Of a DNA stretch of 64,000 bases, positions 25,795 to 36,000 are shown one piece after another. The stretch lies in the NCBI RefSeq assembly GCF_008362905.1, contig NZ_VFJB01000001.1:62001-126000 (forward strand), read 5' to 3'. How positions within the stretch are numbered: the first letter of the stretch is position 1; each line of letters opens with the position of its first letter. Source of the stretch: Deferribacter autotrophicus. GTDB lineage: Bacteria; Chrysiogenota; Deferribacteres; Deferribacterales; Deferribacteraceae. The notes below the pieces were generated by a model. It was given only the letters and a program-made list of their open reading frames with translations, was not told where the DNA came from and made no database searches. Both the position numbers and the translations under genes were made by a program.

Positions 25795-26370
25795 ATGTGT
25801 GTACATTATTTAGAAACTATAGGACATCATACGTGTGAAAAAGATGGAACAAAAGAAAAGGTATTAAAAAACGCACCTTTTTTGTCTGAATATAATGAAG
25901 ATGATAATAAAACTCCTTTTTTAGGAACAGGTTATTACTTTTGGGATAATAATATAGAAATGGCAAGACTCTGGGGGAAATGGCATTATAAAAATGGTTA
26001 TTATATAATAGAAGCGAAACTTATATTGAAAAAACCTGATTTTTTTGATTTAGTAGGTAATAGAGCCGACATGATATATTTTAGAAAATTAATAAAAATA
26101 TTAGAAAAAAAATTTAGAGATAAAAAATGGACTGTAGGTAAGGCAATAGAATTTTTAAAGAGATTAAATAATAAATGTAATGGTATATTTCCTTTTAAAG
26201 TTATAAGAGCAGTTAACGATAGTGATAGAATAAGGAGATTGAAAAGAGGAAAGGAAAAATATAATTTTTCTAATAAGGATTATATTTTTTTAGATCCTCG
26301 AATTATGATTTGCTTTGTAGAAAAAAATGATGATATTATATTAAATAAAAAACTTATCGAGGAGAGATGA
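25795..26370 (+). CDS. ADP-ribosyltransferase-like toxin (CmdT-like)
   Basis: The 191-aa protein has the look of an ADP-ribosyltransferase fold: an early His-Thr element (TIGHHTCEKDGT, residues 8-19), followed by the glycine-tyrosine loop LGTGYYFWDN (43-52) that resembles the GxGxYF segment of H-Y-E type transferases, and MARLWG after it. It begins a three-gene operon with a small acidic protein and a SecB-like chaperone. In the known CmdTAC anti-phage system the order is the same and the toxin ADP-ribosylates mRNA. The start has no clear Shine-Dalgarno sequence, so toxin translation may be weak. Assignment rests on fold-like motifs plus context. Confidence 0.6.
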   Translation: MCVHYLETIGHHTCEKDGTKEKVLKNAPFLSEYNEDDNKTPFLGTGYYFWDNNIEMARLWGKWHYKNGYYIIEAKLILKKPDFFDLVGNRADMIYFRKLIKILEKKFRDKKWTVGKAIEFLKRLNNKCNGIFPFKVIRAVNDSDRIRRLKRGKEKYNFSNKDYIFLDPRIMICFVEKNDDIILNKKLIEER

Positions 26371-26371
26371 T

Positions 26372-26710
26372 ATGAGATACAATATGGAAGAAATTTACGA
26401 AAAATCACTAAAACTACTAAATGATTTTTTAGATAACACTCCAGAAGATGAATTAATAAAAGAATTAGAAGAAGTAGAAAAACTTAACATAGAAAGCATA
26501 CCAGTAGATGAATATTTTAATTTATTTGCTGGTAATTTTAAATTTGTTGAAATAGCTGAAGATGAAAATGATGATTGTTTATTTGGTGAAGAAATTACAA
26601 ATATCAAACTTCATGAAGAAAGTCCAATTATATTTAATTTTAAAGAGGATGAAAAATTAAGTATTCATTATAGTAATATAACTAACAATAAAGGAGATTT
26701 AGCAGCATAA
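26372..26710 (+). CDS. Small acidic protein, putative antitoxin (CmdA-like)
   Basis: A 112-aa protein with many Asp and Glu residues (for example LDNTPEDELIKELEEVEKL), typical of antitoxins that wrap a basic toxin. It starts one base after the toxin stop codon with a good GGAGAG site, unlike the toxin. Its last codon overlaps the chaperone start (TAATG). In toxin-antitoxin-chaperone systems the antitoxin needs the SecB-like chaperone for folding. The hydrophobic tail in its C-terminal part (SPIIFNFKEDEKLSIHYSNI) could be the chaperone-addiction segment. Family identity is inferred from position and composition. Confidence 0.6.
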   Translation: MRYNMEEIYEKSLKLLNDFLDNTPEDELIKELEEVEKLNIESIPVDEYFNLFAGNFKFVEIAEDENDDCLFGEEITNIKLHEESPIIFNFKEDEKLSIHYSNITNNKGDLAA

Positions 26711-27129
26711 TGAAAGAACCCAAGAAAACAAAAATAATAAAGCTTAAAGATTTTAAAATTACTGAACTAAACTACAACTATAATATTAATAGTAAACTTA
26801 AAGAACTCACTATTGGTTTAAAATATAAAGTTGAATTTAATGAGTCAAGTAATAAAAGATATTCAGTTATATTTCATTTATTAATAGAAAATATAGAGCA
26901 GGAATTTGTGTTAGAATGTAAAGCAGTAGCATTATTTGAAACGTCAAAACCAATAGACAAAGACTTTAAAATATCTAATTTTGTACAAACTAACTCTCCT
27001 GCGATAGCATTTCCTTTTTTAAGAAGTTTTATTAATACATTTACCACTAATGCTGGAATAAAACCTATTATTTTACCAGCTTTTAATTTTGCTGCTGCAA
27101 AAGAAGTTACAAAAGAAGAAAAAGAATAA
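26710..27129 (+). CDS. SecB-like chaperone (CmdC-like)
   Basis: A 139-aa protein with SecB-type organisation: paired beta-strands in the first 90 residues (LTIGLKYKVEF, YSVIFHLLIEN, FVLECKAVALFE), then the diagnostic turn and helix NSPAIAFPFLRSFINTF (about 100-116) followed by IKPIILPAFNF, which parallels the SecB C-terminal P-x-x-x-F-P-[YF]-x-R and L-x-P-x-N-F motif. SecB proteins bind unfolded polypeptides as tetramers. Solitary SecB-like genes coupled to a toxin and antitoxin define TAC systems. Start codon overlaps the antitoxin stop. Confidence 0.75.
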   Translation: MKEPKKTKIIKLKDFKITELNYNYNINSKLKELTIGLKYKVEFNESSNKRYSVIFHLLIENIEQEFVLECKAVALFETSKPIDKDFKISNFVQTNSPAIAFPFLRSFINTFTTNAGIKPIILPAFNFAAAKEVTKEEKE

Positions 27130-27144
27130 AATAATTCATTAATT

Positions 27145-27933
27145 TTATTTTTTAAATAATTTCATTTCCAATTCGTTTACTACACGATATGTATTACATC
27201 CTTCTTGAAATTTCAAATCACAAGCCTTACCAAAGTACTCTTTTGCTTTTATTATATATTCTTTTTTTGGTTTTGATGATCTGATAAAGTAATAATATCC
27301 TGTAAAATAACATCCAACAGCATTCTTATGATCACAAGCTTTTTTAGAATATTCAATAGCTTTTGAATAGTCCTGTCTTACACCATAACCATTAGCATAT
27401 AAATCACTTAAAGAAACACAACTATCATAAAAATTATTATCACATGCTTTCTTATAATAATCAAATGCTTTAAAATAATCTTTATTTACACTCAAACCTT
27501 TTTCGTAAAATATTCCAAGCTTATGGCAAAATAAAAAATCATCTAATTTACAGGCTTTATCATAATACTTCAAAGCTTTTTTCATATCTTGTTTTACATT
27601 TTTCCCAAAAAAATATTTATATCCTAAAAAACCGCACCCCTTACCATAACCTAAATTACAAGATTTTTCTCCAAACTCTAATGCTTTTTTAACATCTTTT
27701 TTTACAATTATATTACCTTTTTCATACATCATAGCTAAATTCAAGCATGCATATCCATCACCTTCTTTACAATTTTTTGTATAAGAATCAAAAAACATCT
27801 TAGTAACTAACATTAAATTATCTTTATATTTCTTCATATCTATTTCATTTTGATTGGTAGAATTATCATAACTTAATACAGTGTTACTTATTAATAATAT
27901 AACTAATAAGCTAAAAATACATAATTTTTTCAT
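27145..27933 (-). CDS. Secreted Sel1-repeat, Hcp-like cysteine-rich protein
   Basis: A 262-aa precursor with a Sec signal peptide (residues 1-21, ending at VLSYDNS). The mature part holds about five Sel1-type repeats of 36 residues with consensus A-x-x-Y-x-K-A-C-x-x-x-x-x-x-x-C, such as ALKYYDKACKLDDFLFCHKL and AFDYYKKACDNNFYDSCVSL. The paired cysteines should form disulphides within each repeat, as in the Helicobacter Hcp proteins. The role of the family is protein-protein binding in the periplasm or outside the cell. It is convergent with the CmdTAC-like operon and may be island cargo. Confidence 0.85.
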   Translation of the reverse strand: MKKLCIFSLLVILLISNTVLSYDNSTNQNEIDMKKYKDNLMLVTKMFFDSYTKNCKEGDGYACLNLAMMYEKGNIIVKKDVKKALEFGEKSCNLGYGKGCGFLGYKYFFGKNVKQDMKKALKYYDKACKLDDFLFCHKLGIFYEKGLSVNKDYFKAFDYYKKACDNNFYDSCVSLSDLYANGYGVRQDYSKAIEYSKKACDHKNAVGCYFTGYYYFIRSSKPKKEYIIKAKEYFGKACDLKFQEGCNTYRVVNELEMKLFKK

Positions 27934-28082
27934 TAATAACTCCTTGATAGCATAAATGTTAATAAATTATTATATCATTCAAAATAATATTTTCAATTTT
28001 ACTTTTAATAATAATTAAAAAATTTTAACTTAAAACCTGCTTACAAATTTAAGGATAATTTAAAAATTAAATAAGGTATTAA

Positions 28083-28265
28083 TCACATCATTACTTGATA
28101 ATCAACAGCCCATAAACCTTTTTTATTTCTTTTTGCTCGTTTAAGTAAATCATCTAATATTTTAGGATATTTAGCTTTCTATAGATACAAGCATATCCGT
28201 CTTTTATTATATCAAAATTATAAGATTGACCTGCACCTCTTCTATATACAACTGCAAGACTAAAG
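28083..28265 (-). pseudogene. Remnant of a staphylococcal-type thermonuclease gene
   Basis: Minus-strand reading gives LAVVYRRGAGQSYNFDIIKDG followed by YACIYRK, then after a frameshift KILDDLLKRAKRNKKGLWA. This parallels the C-terminal half of SNase-fold nucleases (LVKEGYAWVY then ARKAGRGLW). The N-terminal catalytic region is missing. It is a dead fragment. Confidence 0.7.
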
Positions 28266-28382
28266 AATGTTAATTGTAAATTAAATTTTATTCAAAAAAT
28301 TCGACAAAATTCATAAAAATTAATCAATTTAAATTAATTATAAAAACGGAATATTTTATTAAGTATCAGATAGTTAATTTGA

Positions 28383-28715
28383 TATTTTAAGTTCGCCTAA
28401 ATCTATAGTGTTGTTTTTACGATATGGAATGAATTTACCTGAAAAATTGCTATCTCATGTTCTTGGAACAGATATACCTACTAATACTCTCAAAATTGTT
28501 TTTAAATCTCTTTTATAAAAAGCATTCCCTTTGTATCCGAATGTTCTTGCAAATAATATTATCTCTCTTCTAACATCATTTCTTCCAAAACTGACTTGAT
28601 TAATGGCTTTAACAACTCTAAAATATTTATAGAGTGTTTTTCCATAAGAACTTCCTGTATTTTTCTTACAGGCTCACAGGAAGCTCTTTTTATCTCAACT
28701 ACAAACACAATTAAA
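28383..28715 (-). pseudogene. Remnant of an IS256-family (Mutator-type) transposase
   Basis: Minus-strand frames give VLMEKHSINILELLKPLIKS, VLEEMMLEER, then YYLQEHSDTKGMLF and, in a shifted frame, NAFYKRDLKTIL and VPRT. Together these match the N-terminal region of IS256-type transposases. Several stops interrupt it and the catalytic part is absent. Confidence 0.72.
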
Positions 28716-28806
28716 GTAACACTACTAGAATTTAAATAAAAAAGATTAAAAAAACTTTTGCAGCGAGAGACATTATAAAAGTTGTAAATAGTTTGTGAGG
28801 TAAAAG

Positions 28807-29850
28807 ATGAAACTATTAGAATTCACTGCTTACTATCTTAGTAAAAGAAAATATTTTAGAATTATCCTAATTATATTGGTAATAGGCTTTTGGGGTTGGA
28901 GTGAATATGGCGATCTTATCCCTATCAAAGAACATGATCTGAATTTTAAATCATTGCAGGAAATTAAGGCTAGGTATAAAGGTGGAGGTTTTACATTTGC
29001 AGTTTTGGGTGATAATAAAAATTCATCTATTTTTAACTATATTATCAATAAGTTGAACCAAGACAAAAAGCTACTCTTTGCTATAATTGGAGGTGATCTT
29101 GTTCTTTATCCTACTAAAGAGACTTATCAAGCTTTTTTGAAACAAAGACAGCATATAGAAATTCCAACACTGGTATTACCTGGTAATCATGATGTAGCTT
29201 TTCGAAACTGTTATTTTTATCACAAAATTTTTGACAGCTTTTATTATAGTTTCACTTTAGGGGATACAAAATTTATACTGTTAGATAACAGTAATGAAAA
29301 TAATATTTCTGATGAGCAGTTCTATTGGCTGGAAAATGAACTAAAAAATTCGCAAAACCTTAAATACAGGTTTGTGTTTATGCATGTTCCACTTTGGGAC
29401 CCTAGGGATTTTGTAGATAGCGGAGTAAAGTTTGCACATGCATTAAAAGACTCTGATTTTGCGAGAAAATTAGAGGATTTATTTATTAAATACAATGTAA
29501 CAATTCTTTTTGAGTCACACATTCATGGCTATTATGCTTTTGAGAAAAGAGGCTTAAAACACATAATTACTGGTGGTGCTGGAGCTGAATTAAAGGGTAC
29601 AACTCCTGAAACTAATTTTTATCATTATGTAAGGGTGAATGTAAGTGACAAAGGTGTAAAAACAGAAGTTGTAAAACTTGACAAAACTACAACATTTATA
29701 GGACTGGAAAAGTACTGGCACACAGCAAAGCTTTATATTTCAAGATTTGGGAAAATCTATTTCAAACAAATATTGCTGGGATTTTTTATTTTTATCTTAC
29801 TACTGGATGGACTTTTAGATTACCTTACATACAGAAAGCGTCTTAAATGA
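28807..29850 (+). CDS. Membrane-anchored calcineurin-like metallophosphoesterase
   Basis: A 347-aa protein with two membrane segments, one at residues 17-35 and one near the C-terminus (about 320-338), with the enzyme domain in between. The di-metal site motifs are in order: FAVLGDNK (about 60), IIGGDLVLY (about 95), LPGNHDVAF (about 122), FMHVPLWD (about 193) and ESHIHGYYAF (about 238). Such proteins cleave phosphoesters. Signal-anchor topology suggests the catalytic domain faces the periplasm. The substrate is unknown. It is the first intact non-island gene after the tRNA-Ala island. Confidence 0.85.
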   Translation: MKLLEFTAYYLSKRKYFRIILIILVIGFWGWSEYGDLIPIKEHDLNFKSLQEIKARYKGGGFTFAVLGDNKNSSIFNYIINKLNQDKKLLFAIIGGDLVLYPTKETYQAFLKQRQHIEIPTLVLPGNHDVAFRNCYFYHKIFDSFYYSFTLGDTKFILLDNSNENNISDEQFYWLENELKNSQNLKYRFVFMHVPLWDPRDFVDSGVKFAHALKDSDFARKLEDLFIKYNVTILFESHIHGYYAFEKRGLKHIITGGAGAELKGTTPETNFYHYVRVNVSDKGVKTEVVKLDKTTTFIGLEKYWHTAKLYISRFGKIYFKQILLGFFIFILLLDGLLDYLTYRKRLK

Positions 29851-30075
29851 AGAATTGATAACTCAAGATAATAAATCTCTGATTAGACCAAAACTATGGC
29901 TCAGTGAAAATGTAGATACAATTGATGTTACTCTATGGAAGCTCTTAGGTTATTTTAATTATGATTCTGATATTATTTTCTGCGATTGTGGGTAATTTTA
30001 TCATACTTTGATAAATTTTTTAAAATTTTTTTTAATTTGATTTGAAATAAAAAAAAATAAGGTGTAAAATGTAAT
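29851..30075 (+). other. Intergenic stretch with a possible coding remnant
   Basis: 225 bases between two plus-strand genes. A frame of about 50 codons (with LIRPKLWLSENVDTIDVTLW) runs without a stop from about 29835 to a TAA near 29995 but has no start or ribosome binding site of its own. It may be a decayed gene end. No hairpin was seen. Confidence 0.3.
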
Positions 30076-31590
30076 ATGAAAGCATTGCTAGTATATCCAG
30101 AATATCCAAACACGTTTTGGAGTTTTAAATACGCTTTAGATTTTATTAACAAGAAAGCAAGTCTTCCTCCCCTTGGTTTACTGACAATTGCTTCAATGTT
30201 ACCTGAAGACTGGTCTCTTAAACTGGTAGATTTAAATGTAAGCAGATTAACCGATGAACATATATTATGGGCTGATCTTGTGATAATCAGTGCAATGTCT
30301 ATTCAGAAAGATTCAGCCTTAGAAATCATTGATAGGTGTCATAAATATAATGTTAAAGTGGCAGGTGGTGGCCCCCTGTTTACAGTAGAATCTGATAAAT
30401 TTGATAATGTTGATTACTTGATTTTGGGAGAAGGTGAAATAACTGTTCCTAAGTTTTTGAATGACTTAAAAACTGGTGTCCCCAAAAATGTGTATATGCC
30501 GGATGATTATGCTGATATGGTTGATTCACCTGCACCGAAATGGGAAGCACTTGATGATATAAACGCATATGCATCTTTGAGCATTCAGTATTCCAGAGGC
30601 TGCCCTTTTAACTGTGATTTCTGCAATGTTACTTCAATGTTGGGAAACAGAGTAAGAACCAAAACAGTAAAACAGGTAATAACCGAGCTTGACAATATGT
30701 ACAATCTCGGTTGGCGAGGCGGAGTATTTTTTGTGGATGATAATTTTATTGCTCATAAAAAAAGGGTAAAAGATGAGCTTTTGCCGACATTAATTAAATG
30801 GATGAAGAAAAGGAAGTATCCTTTTGAGTTTTTCACACAGGTATCAATAAATTTGGCAGACGATGATGAAATGATTGATTTGATGGTACAAGCTGGTTTT
30901 GACACTGTTTTTATTGGTATAGAAACACCAAATGAAGCTAGCTTAAATGAAAGTAAGAAATATCAAAATATTAACAGGAATTTAATGGATTCAGTTAGAA
31001 AATTGCATAGAAAAGGGCTTCAGGTTCAGGGTGGATTTATTGTTGGTTTTGATAGTGATCCTTTAGATATTTTTGACCGTCAAATTAATTTCATTCAGAA
31101 AAGTGGTATTATTACAGCAATGGTTGGGCTTTTGAATGCTCCTCCAGGCACAAAGCTTTATGAAAGATTAAAATCTGAAAACAGACTTTTAGATATATTT
31201 GGAGGCAATAATACCGACATTTTTATTAACTTTATACCAAAAATTGATAAGGAAAAACTGGTTGAAGGTTATCTTAAAATTGTGAACACTATTTATTCTC
31301 CTAAAAAATTTTATGAACGTTTAAAGACATTTTTAAAGGATTATAATCCACCAGATTTTAGCAATGTAAAGTTTTCATTTAAAAGATTAAAGGCATTTTT
31401 TAAGTCATTGTACAAATTAGGAATTTTTGAAAAGGAAAGATATTATTTTTATAAACTGTTATTTTGGGTGTCTCTTAGAAAGTTTAAATGTTTGCCAATG
31501 GCTATATATTTATCAATCTGCGGATACCATTTCAGAAAGGTTTTTGAAGAAGTAACAGAGGATTATTTCAATAAAGGTAATAAGTTTTAA
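30076..31590 (+). CDS. B12-binding-type radical SAM protein (DUF4070-like C-terminus)
   Basis: A 504-aa enzyme with an N-terminal Rossmann-like cobalamin-binding domain (about 1-140), a radical SAM core with the Fe-S motif RGCPFNCDFC (Cys176, Cys180, Cys183) and FFVDDNFIAHKKRVK, and a C-terminal DUF4070-type region. Relatives are B12-dependent methylases and ring-contracting enzymes, including those that modify hopanoids. The cobalamin DxHxxG motif is not evident, as in much of this family. The substrate cannot be set from sequence. It appears to be transcribed alone. Confidence 0.87.
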   Translation: MKALLVYPEYPNTFWSFKYALDFINKKASLPPLGLLTIASMLPEDWSLKLVDLNVSRLTDEHILWADLVIISAMSIQKDSALEIIDRCHKYNVKVAGGGPLFTVESDKFDNVDYLILGEGEITVPKFLNDLKTGVPKNVYMPDDYADMVDSPAPKWEALDDINAYASLSIQYSRGCPFNCDFCNVTSMLGNRVRTKTVKQVITELDNMYNLGWRGGVFFVDDNFIAHKKRVKDELLPTLIKWMKKRKYPFEFFTQVSINLADDDEMIDLMVQAGFDTVFIGIETPNEASLNESKKYQNINRNLMDSVRKLHRKGLQVQGGFIVGFDSDPLDIFDRQINFIQKSGIITAMVGLLNAPPGTKLYERLKSENRLLDIFGGNNTDIFINFIPKIDKEKLVEGYLKIVNTIYSPKKFYERLKTFLKDYNPPDFSNVKFSFKRLKAFFKSLYKLGIFEKERYYFYKLLFWVSLRKFKCLPMAIYLSICGYHFRKVFEEVTEDYFNKGNKF

Positions 31591-31987
31591 TAATAACCAT
31601 AGTTATTTCACCTCTTTGTTTAGTATTTCCTCGAAAATTTATTGTGTTTTCCAATATATATGCTTATAGTTCTTTAGGTGTTTTAGATGAATATTTGCAA
31701 AGAATTTCTACAGCTTATTTTTTCAATCTTCCCCCCTCTCCCATCCGGATACTTGCTGTAACTAACTTTTGGTTTATCAGACCATTCTGATTTTTCCGGC
31801 TCTTTACGGTCTTCAGGCAATAGTATTCTTCCCTAAAAATACACCCCCCCATTCTCTAAAAACACCTATATTTATATTGAGATAACAATGAATTATTAAA
31901 ATCTTAAAACACTACTACCGTGCAAAGGTCTTAAAAATTTATAAATATTTTAAGTACATTTTTGCATTAAATCTTTTTTAATATCAG
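31591..31987. other. Intergenic stretch, possible small coding remnant on the minus strand
   Basis: About 400 bases between two convergent genes. On the minus strand between about 31680 and 31830 there is an open stretch with GRILLPEDRKEPEKSEW and KVSYSKYPDGRGGK that looks like protein sequence but has no start codon or ribosome binding site. I do not recognise it. No clear terminator was seen. Confidence 0.3.
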
Positions 31988-32839
31988 TTATCTTTTTTTA
32001 TTGGGTTCAAAGATGAAAATGGCAATAGCTATCCATATAAAAAGAAAGCTAATTAAATGAGTGGTTGTAAATGTTTCTTTATATACAAACAGTCCTATGA
32101 TGAACATTAAAGTGGGACCAATATACTGAAGCATCCCCACTGTTGATAAACGCAACGTCCTGATACCATAAACGTACATAAGCAAAGGTGTCGCAGTAAC
32201 AAAACCACTAAAAATGAGTAAAGAAGTTATTGTAGTTTTTAAATGAAAAAGATTATGTCCGTACATAACAATATATGCAATGGAAACAGGGGTTAAAATA
32301 GCAGTTTCAAGAAACAATCCATTAACTGATTTTACTGAAGATTTCTTACGAAATACTGAATAAAAACTAAAAGTAATTGCAAGACTCACTGCCACATAAG
32401 GAAATTTTCCATACTTAATAGTGAGTAATAAGACGGAAACAGTGGCAAACAGAATGGAGATTATTTGTAATTTTGTAAAATCCTCTTTAAAGAATATTCT
32501 GCCAAATAAAACACTAACAAGTGGTGTGATATAATATCCTAAGCTGCATTCGATAATTTTATTACTGTTTACTCCCCAAACATAAATAAGCCAGTTTAAC
32601 GCTAGAAATAAAGCACTATATGCTGAAGTAAGAATAATTTTTTTATCAAATAAATACGTTATCTTTTTTCCTTGTTTAAAAGTAACGTATATTGCAAGCA
32701 GGATAAATGTCATGGAAATTCTATAGGCAAGAATTTCCAAGGCAGGTATTTCAATAAGTTTTTTCCAATAAAACGGAAGTATTCCCCAAATTATGAATGC
32801 TGAAATTGATGCAAGAAACCCTTTTGTGCGTTCAGTCAT
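31988..32839 (-). CDS. rarD: EamA-family transporter RarD
   Basis: A 283-aa inner-membrane protein with ten hydrophobic segments, the DMT-superfamily layout. The opening GFLASISAFIIWGILPFYWKKL is characteristic of RarD, as is ALNWLIYVWGVNSNKIIECSLGYYITPL in two adjacent blocks (about 80-108). The transported compound is not firmly known. It is monocistronic, with no evident partner. Confidence 0.88.
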   Translation of the reverse strand: MTERTKGFLASISAFIIWGILPFYWKKLIEIPALEILAYRISMTFILLAIYVTFKQGKKITYLFDKKIILTSAYSALFLALNWLIYVWGVNSNKIIECSLGYYITPLVSVLFGRIFFKEDFTKLQIISILFATVSVLLLTIKYGKFPYVAVSLAITFSFYSVFRKKSSVKSVNGLFLETAILTPVSIAYIVMYGHNLFHLKTTITSLLIFSGFVTATPLLMYVYGIRTLRLSTVGMLQYIGPTLMFIIGLFVYKETFTTTHLISFLFIWIAIAIFIFEPNKKR

Positions 32840-33089
32840 CCATGAATATTAAAATAAATTAAAAAATAGTCAATTAATTTTAGTATAATAAAAAAATAGC
32901 AATTGTTTTTGTTGCTTAGTGATAAAATCTTTTATCTTCTATCTTCCAGATAGCGTTATCGTAGATATTTTGAAGACAAAAAAAAGTAAAACTTAGTTTA
33001 GACATGTCAGACAATAGTAATGCAATTTTTTGTTAATAAATATGATTTTAGATAATAGTCTTTTTTCTATTCTACTCCGTTTCATCTTT

Positions 33090-36000
33090 TTAAAAATTAA
33101 TGGTTGTTTTTTTTCTATAAATCCAAACAAAAACTATAGGTATAAATACAAGAGTTAAAAAGGTCCCAACCATAAGTCCACCTATAGCAACTGCTCCAAG
33201 AGGTGCAAGGCGTTCAAGACCTATCGCCCAACCAAGCGCAACAGGAAGCATACCTGCCGTAGTGGCAAATGCAGTCATAAGAACAGGTCTTGTCCTGATT
33301 TTGATACTTTCTAACATTGCCTCTTTGGCACTTAAACCTTTTTTCATACCTAACAGTGCAAATTCTATGAGAAGTATTGCATTGTTTACAATAATACCAC
33401 TTAAAAGGATAAACCCCATCATCGCCGGCATGGAAGTATGATAACCGAGCATTAGAAGTATCCAACTTGCCCCAACAATTGTCAAAGGTATTGAAAAAAT
33501 TATTAAGAGAGGTGATCGAAATGAATTGAACATTGGCACAAGAGTTAAAAAAATTAAACATATACCAAAAAACACCGCTTTTATCATCCTTTTTGCAGAA
33601 TCTTTGAATTGAGCTATATCTCCAGTTTGAGTTAATTTAACATTGTCAGGTAATCTTACTCCATTAAAAGCTTTATTAAAATTTTGCATAATATGTGAAA
33701 TTGCAGCTTTTTCTCTAAATCCGTAAACATCAACTGTATATTCAAGCCCTTCTCTTGTAATCTGACTAGGCTCTTTAACTTTTTCAAACTTTGCTAATGT
33801 TAATAGAGGAATTTTCCCTTTTGGGGTATCAATAAGTACAGTTTTCAATAATTCTAACATGTTATCCCTGTCACTACTCCAGATACGTACATTCATATCC
33901 CGTGAGTTTTGAACGGTTCTGGAGGCAGCAGGAATACCTTTCAAAATCATACTAATCTGATTTGTAATATCATCTGCATTTACCCCGTAAAATGCAGATT
34001 GCTGTTCGTCAATAACAAGCTTGTAAACCGTCTTGTCCAAATCCCAAGTTTTTGCCACATTGACTAGTCCTTTGGTGTTTGCAAGCACTTTTAGAAGAAT
34101 ATTTGAAGCCTCTTGAAGTTTCTCAAAGCTATCGCTGCTTAACATTACATCAACATTCCCTCTAATACTGGAAAGTGCTGTTGCTCCATAATCAAAAACA
34201 GTAAAATATTTTATATTTGGGATTTGTTCGATTTTTTCTCTCAACCTCTTTTCAATATCCCAAATATCTTCTTTTCTTTCAAATCTATTTACATAAGTGG
34301 CTGTAATGGAAATATGGTCTATCCCGCTTCCACTTCCAACACTAAGTACTCCAGGTTCACTACCAACACTCGCTGAAATCCGAAATACTTTTCCACTATC
34401 ATAGATAGCTTTATCAACCTTTTTCAAAATTTCTTCACTTTTTTGAATGGAAAGATTGGGATCAACGGTAATATCAATTTTTACGATTCCCGTATCCATT
34501 GGAGGCATCAATTCCTGCCCAACCAGAGGCATGACCAGCCTGACACTTACAAAAAAAAGTCCTATCAGTACTACAAAATAAATAACGGTTAGCGGTTTAC
34601 TTCCCATGGCTGATTTAGCTAATTTAGCAAAAAAACTTTTAGCAGAATTATTAAAGCCATCTGTTATTTTAGAAAACAGTGCTTCTGCTTTTAATACCCA
34701 GGATGATTTTATAGCCAAAAATTTTAGGCTCAAAAGTGGAACGGTTGTAATAGATATAACATAAGAAGCCGCAAGTGCTATGAGCAGAGTTGATACCAGC
34801 GGTCTGAAAATAGTCTGTGGATAATCCCCTACAAACATGATTGGAAATAATGCAGCCATAGTGGTAATAGTCCCTGAAAGATCAGCAAACATTATCTCTT
34901 TAGTACCTTCCAAGACCGCTTTATTTATTGGCTTTTTAAGCTCTTTGTAATGGCGCTCAATATTTTCCATAACCACAACAGCGTCATCAAGTAAAAGCCC
35001 CAAAGCAAGGATGATTGCTGTAAGTGTAACCACACTAAATTCAATACCAAACAGATACATCATTGCAATTGTTGCAGCATAGACAAGAGGAATTGTAAAA
35101 AGTACTACCAGGACCTGCCTGAAAGAAGCCAAAAAGAAAAATGCTACAATGGTGGACATAATAATGGCATCACGAAGCGATTCAAACATATTTGTAATAC
35201 TCTGCTTAATCGTATCTTTTTGAGTATCGGTTATCTCAAAAGTGAGTCCTTGATAAGATGCTTTTATACTTTTTAATTTTTTCTCCACGTTTTCGATTGT
35301 TTTGATGACATCGGCATCAATTGAACGTTGCACTGCCAAAGCAATAGCAGGTTTACCATTTCCATAGTAAAGAGCCGTATTATCATAATGCCCATAATAA
35401 ACTTTTGCCACATCTTTTAAACGGATATTTTCAGTAATAGGAAGTTGTTTAATCGCTTGCAATGTTTCCCTTTTACCTCTGGATTTAAGCAAAAATCTTC
35501 CTCGAGGTACATCAATAAAACCTATAGCATAATCCCGATCATTCTTCGATAATGCTGCTAAAACTTGATAAAGAGTTATTCCATATCTATCTACAAGAGA
35601 TTTATTGACTTCTACCAATACCTCTTTTTTGTAACCACCAAATACATCTACATTTGCAACACCTTTTATCTTTATCAAAATATTCTTTATTTCATTTTCG
35701 GCTATTTCTCTGACATCTTCCAATGATACTTTATTAGAGGAAACACCAATAGTTACAACAGGAGCTGTAGCAGCAGTTATTTTATGAATCTGTGGTTCTT
35801 TAATATCTGGAGGCAACAAAGATCGTATTTTAGAAATAGCATTTGCAACATCTGAGGCAGCACTGTCTATATCTTTTTCATACTCAAATTCTGCTCTAAT
35901 TACACTCACTTCATCTATAGTCGTCGAATAAACCCTACGTACCTTATCTAAAGTATACAGCTCTTCTTCCACAGGTACTGATATATTGGAAGCAATATCT

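Noticed and set aside
33214-33561. Minus-strand second frame inside the RND gene.
   Set aside because: Lies within the conserved permease in another frame; no support.
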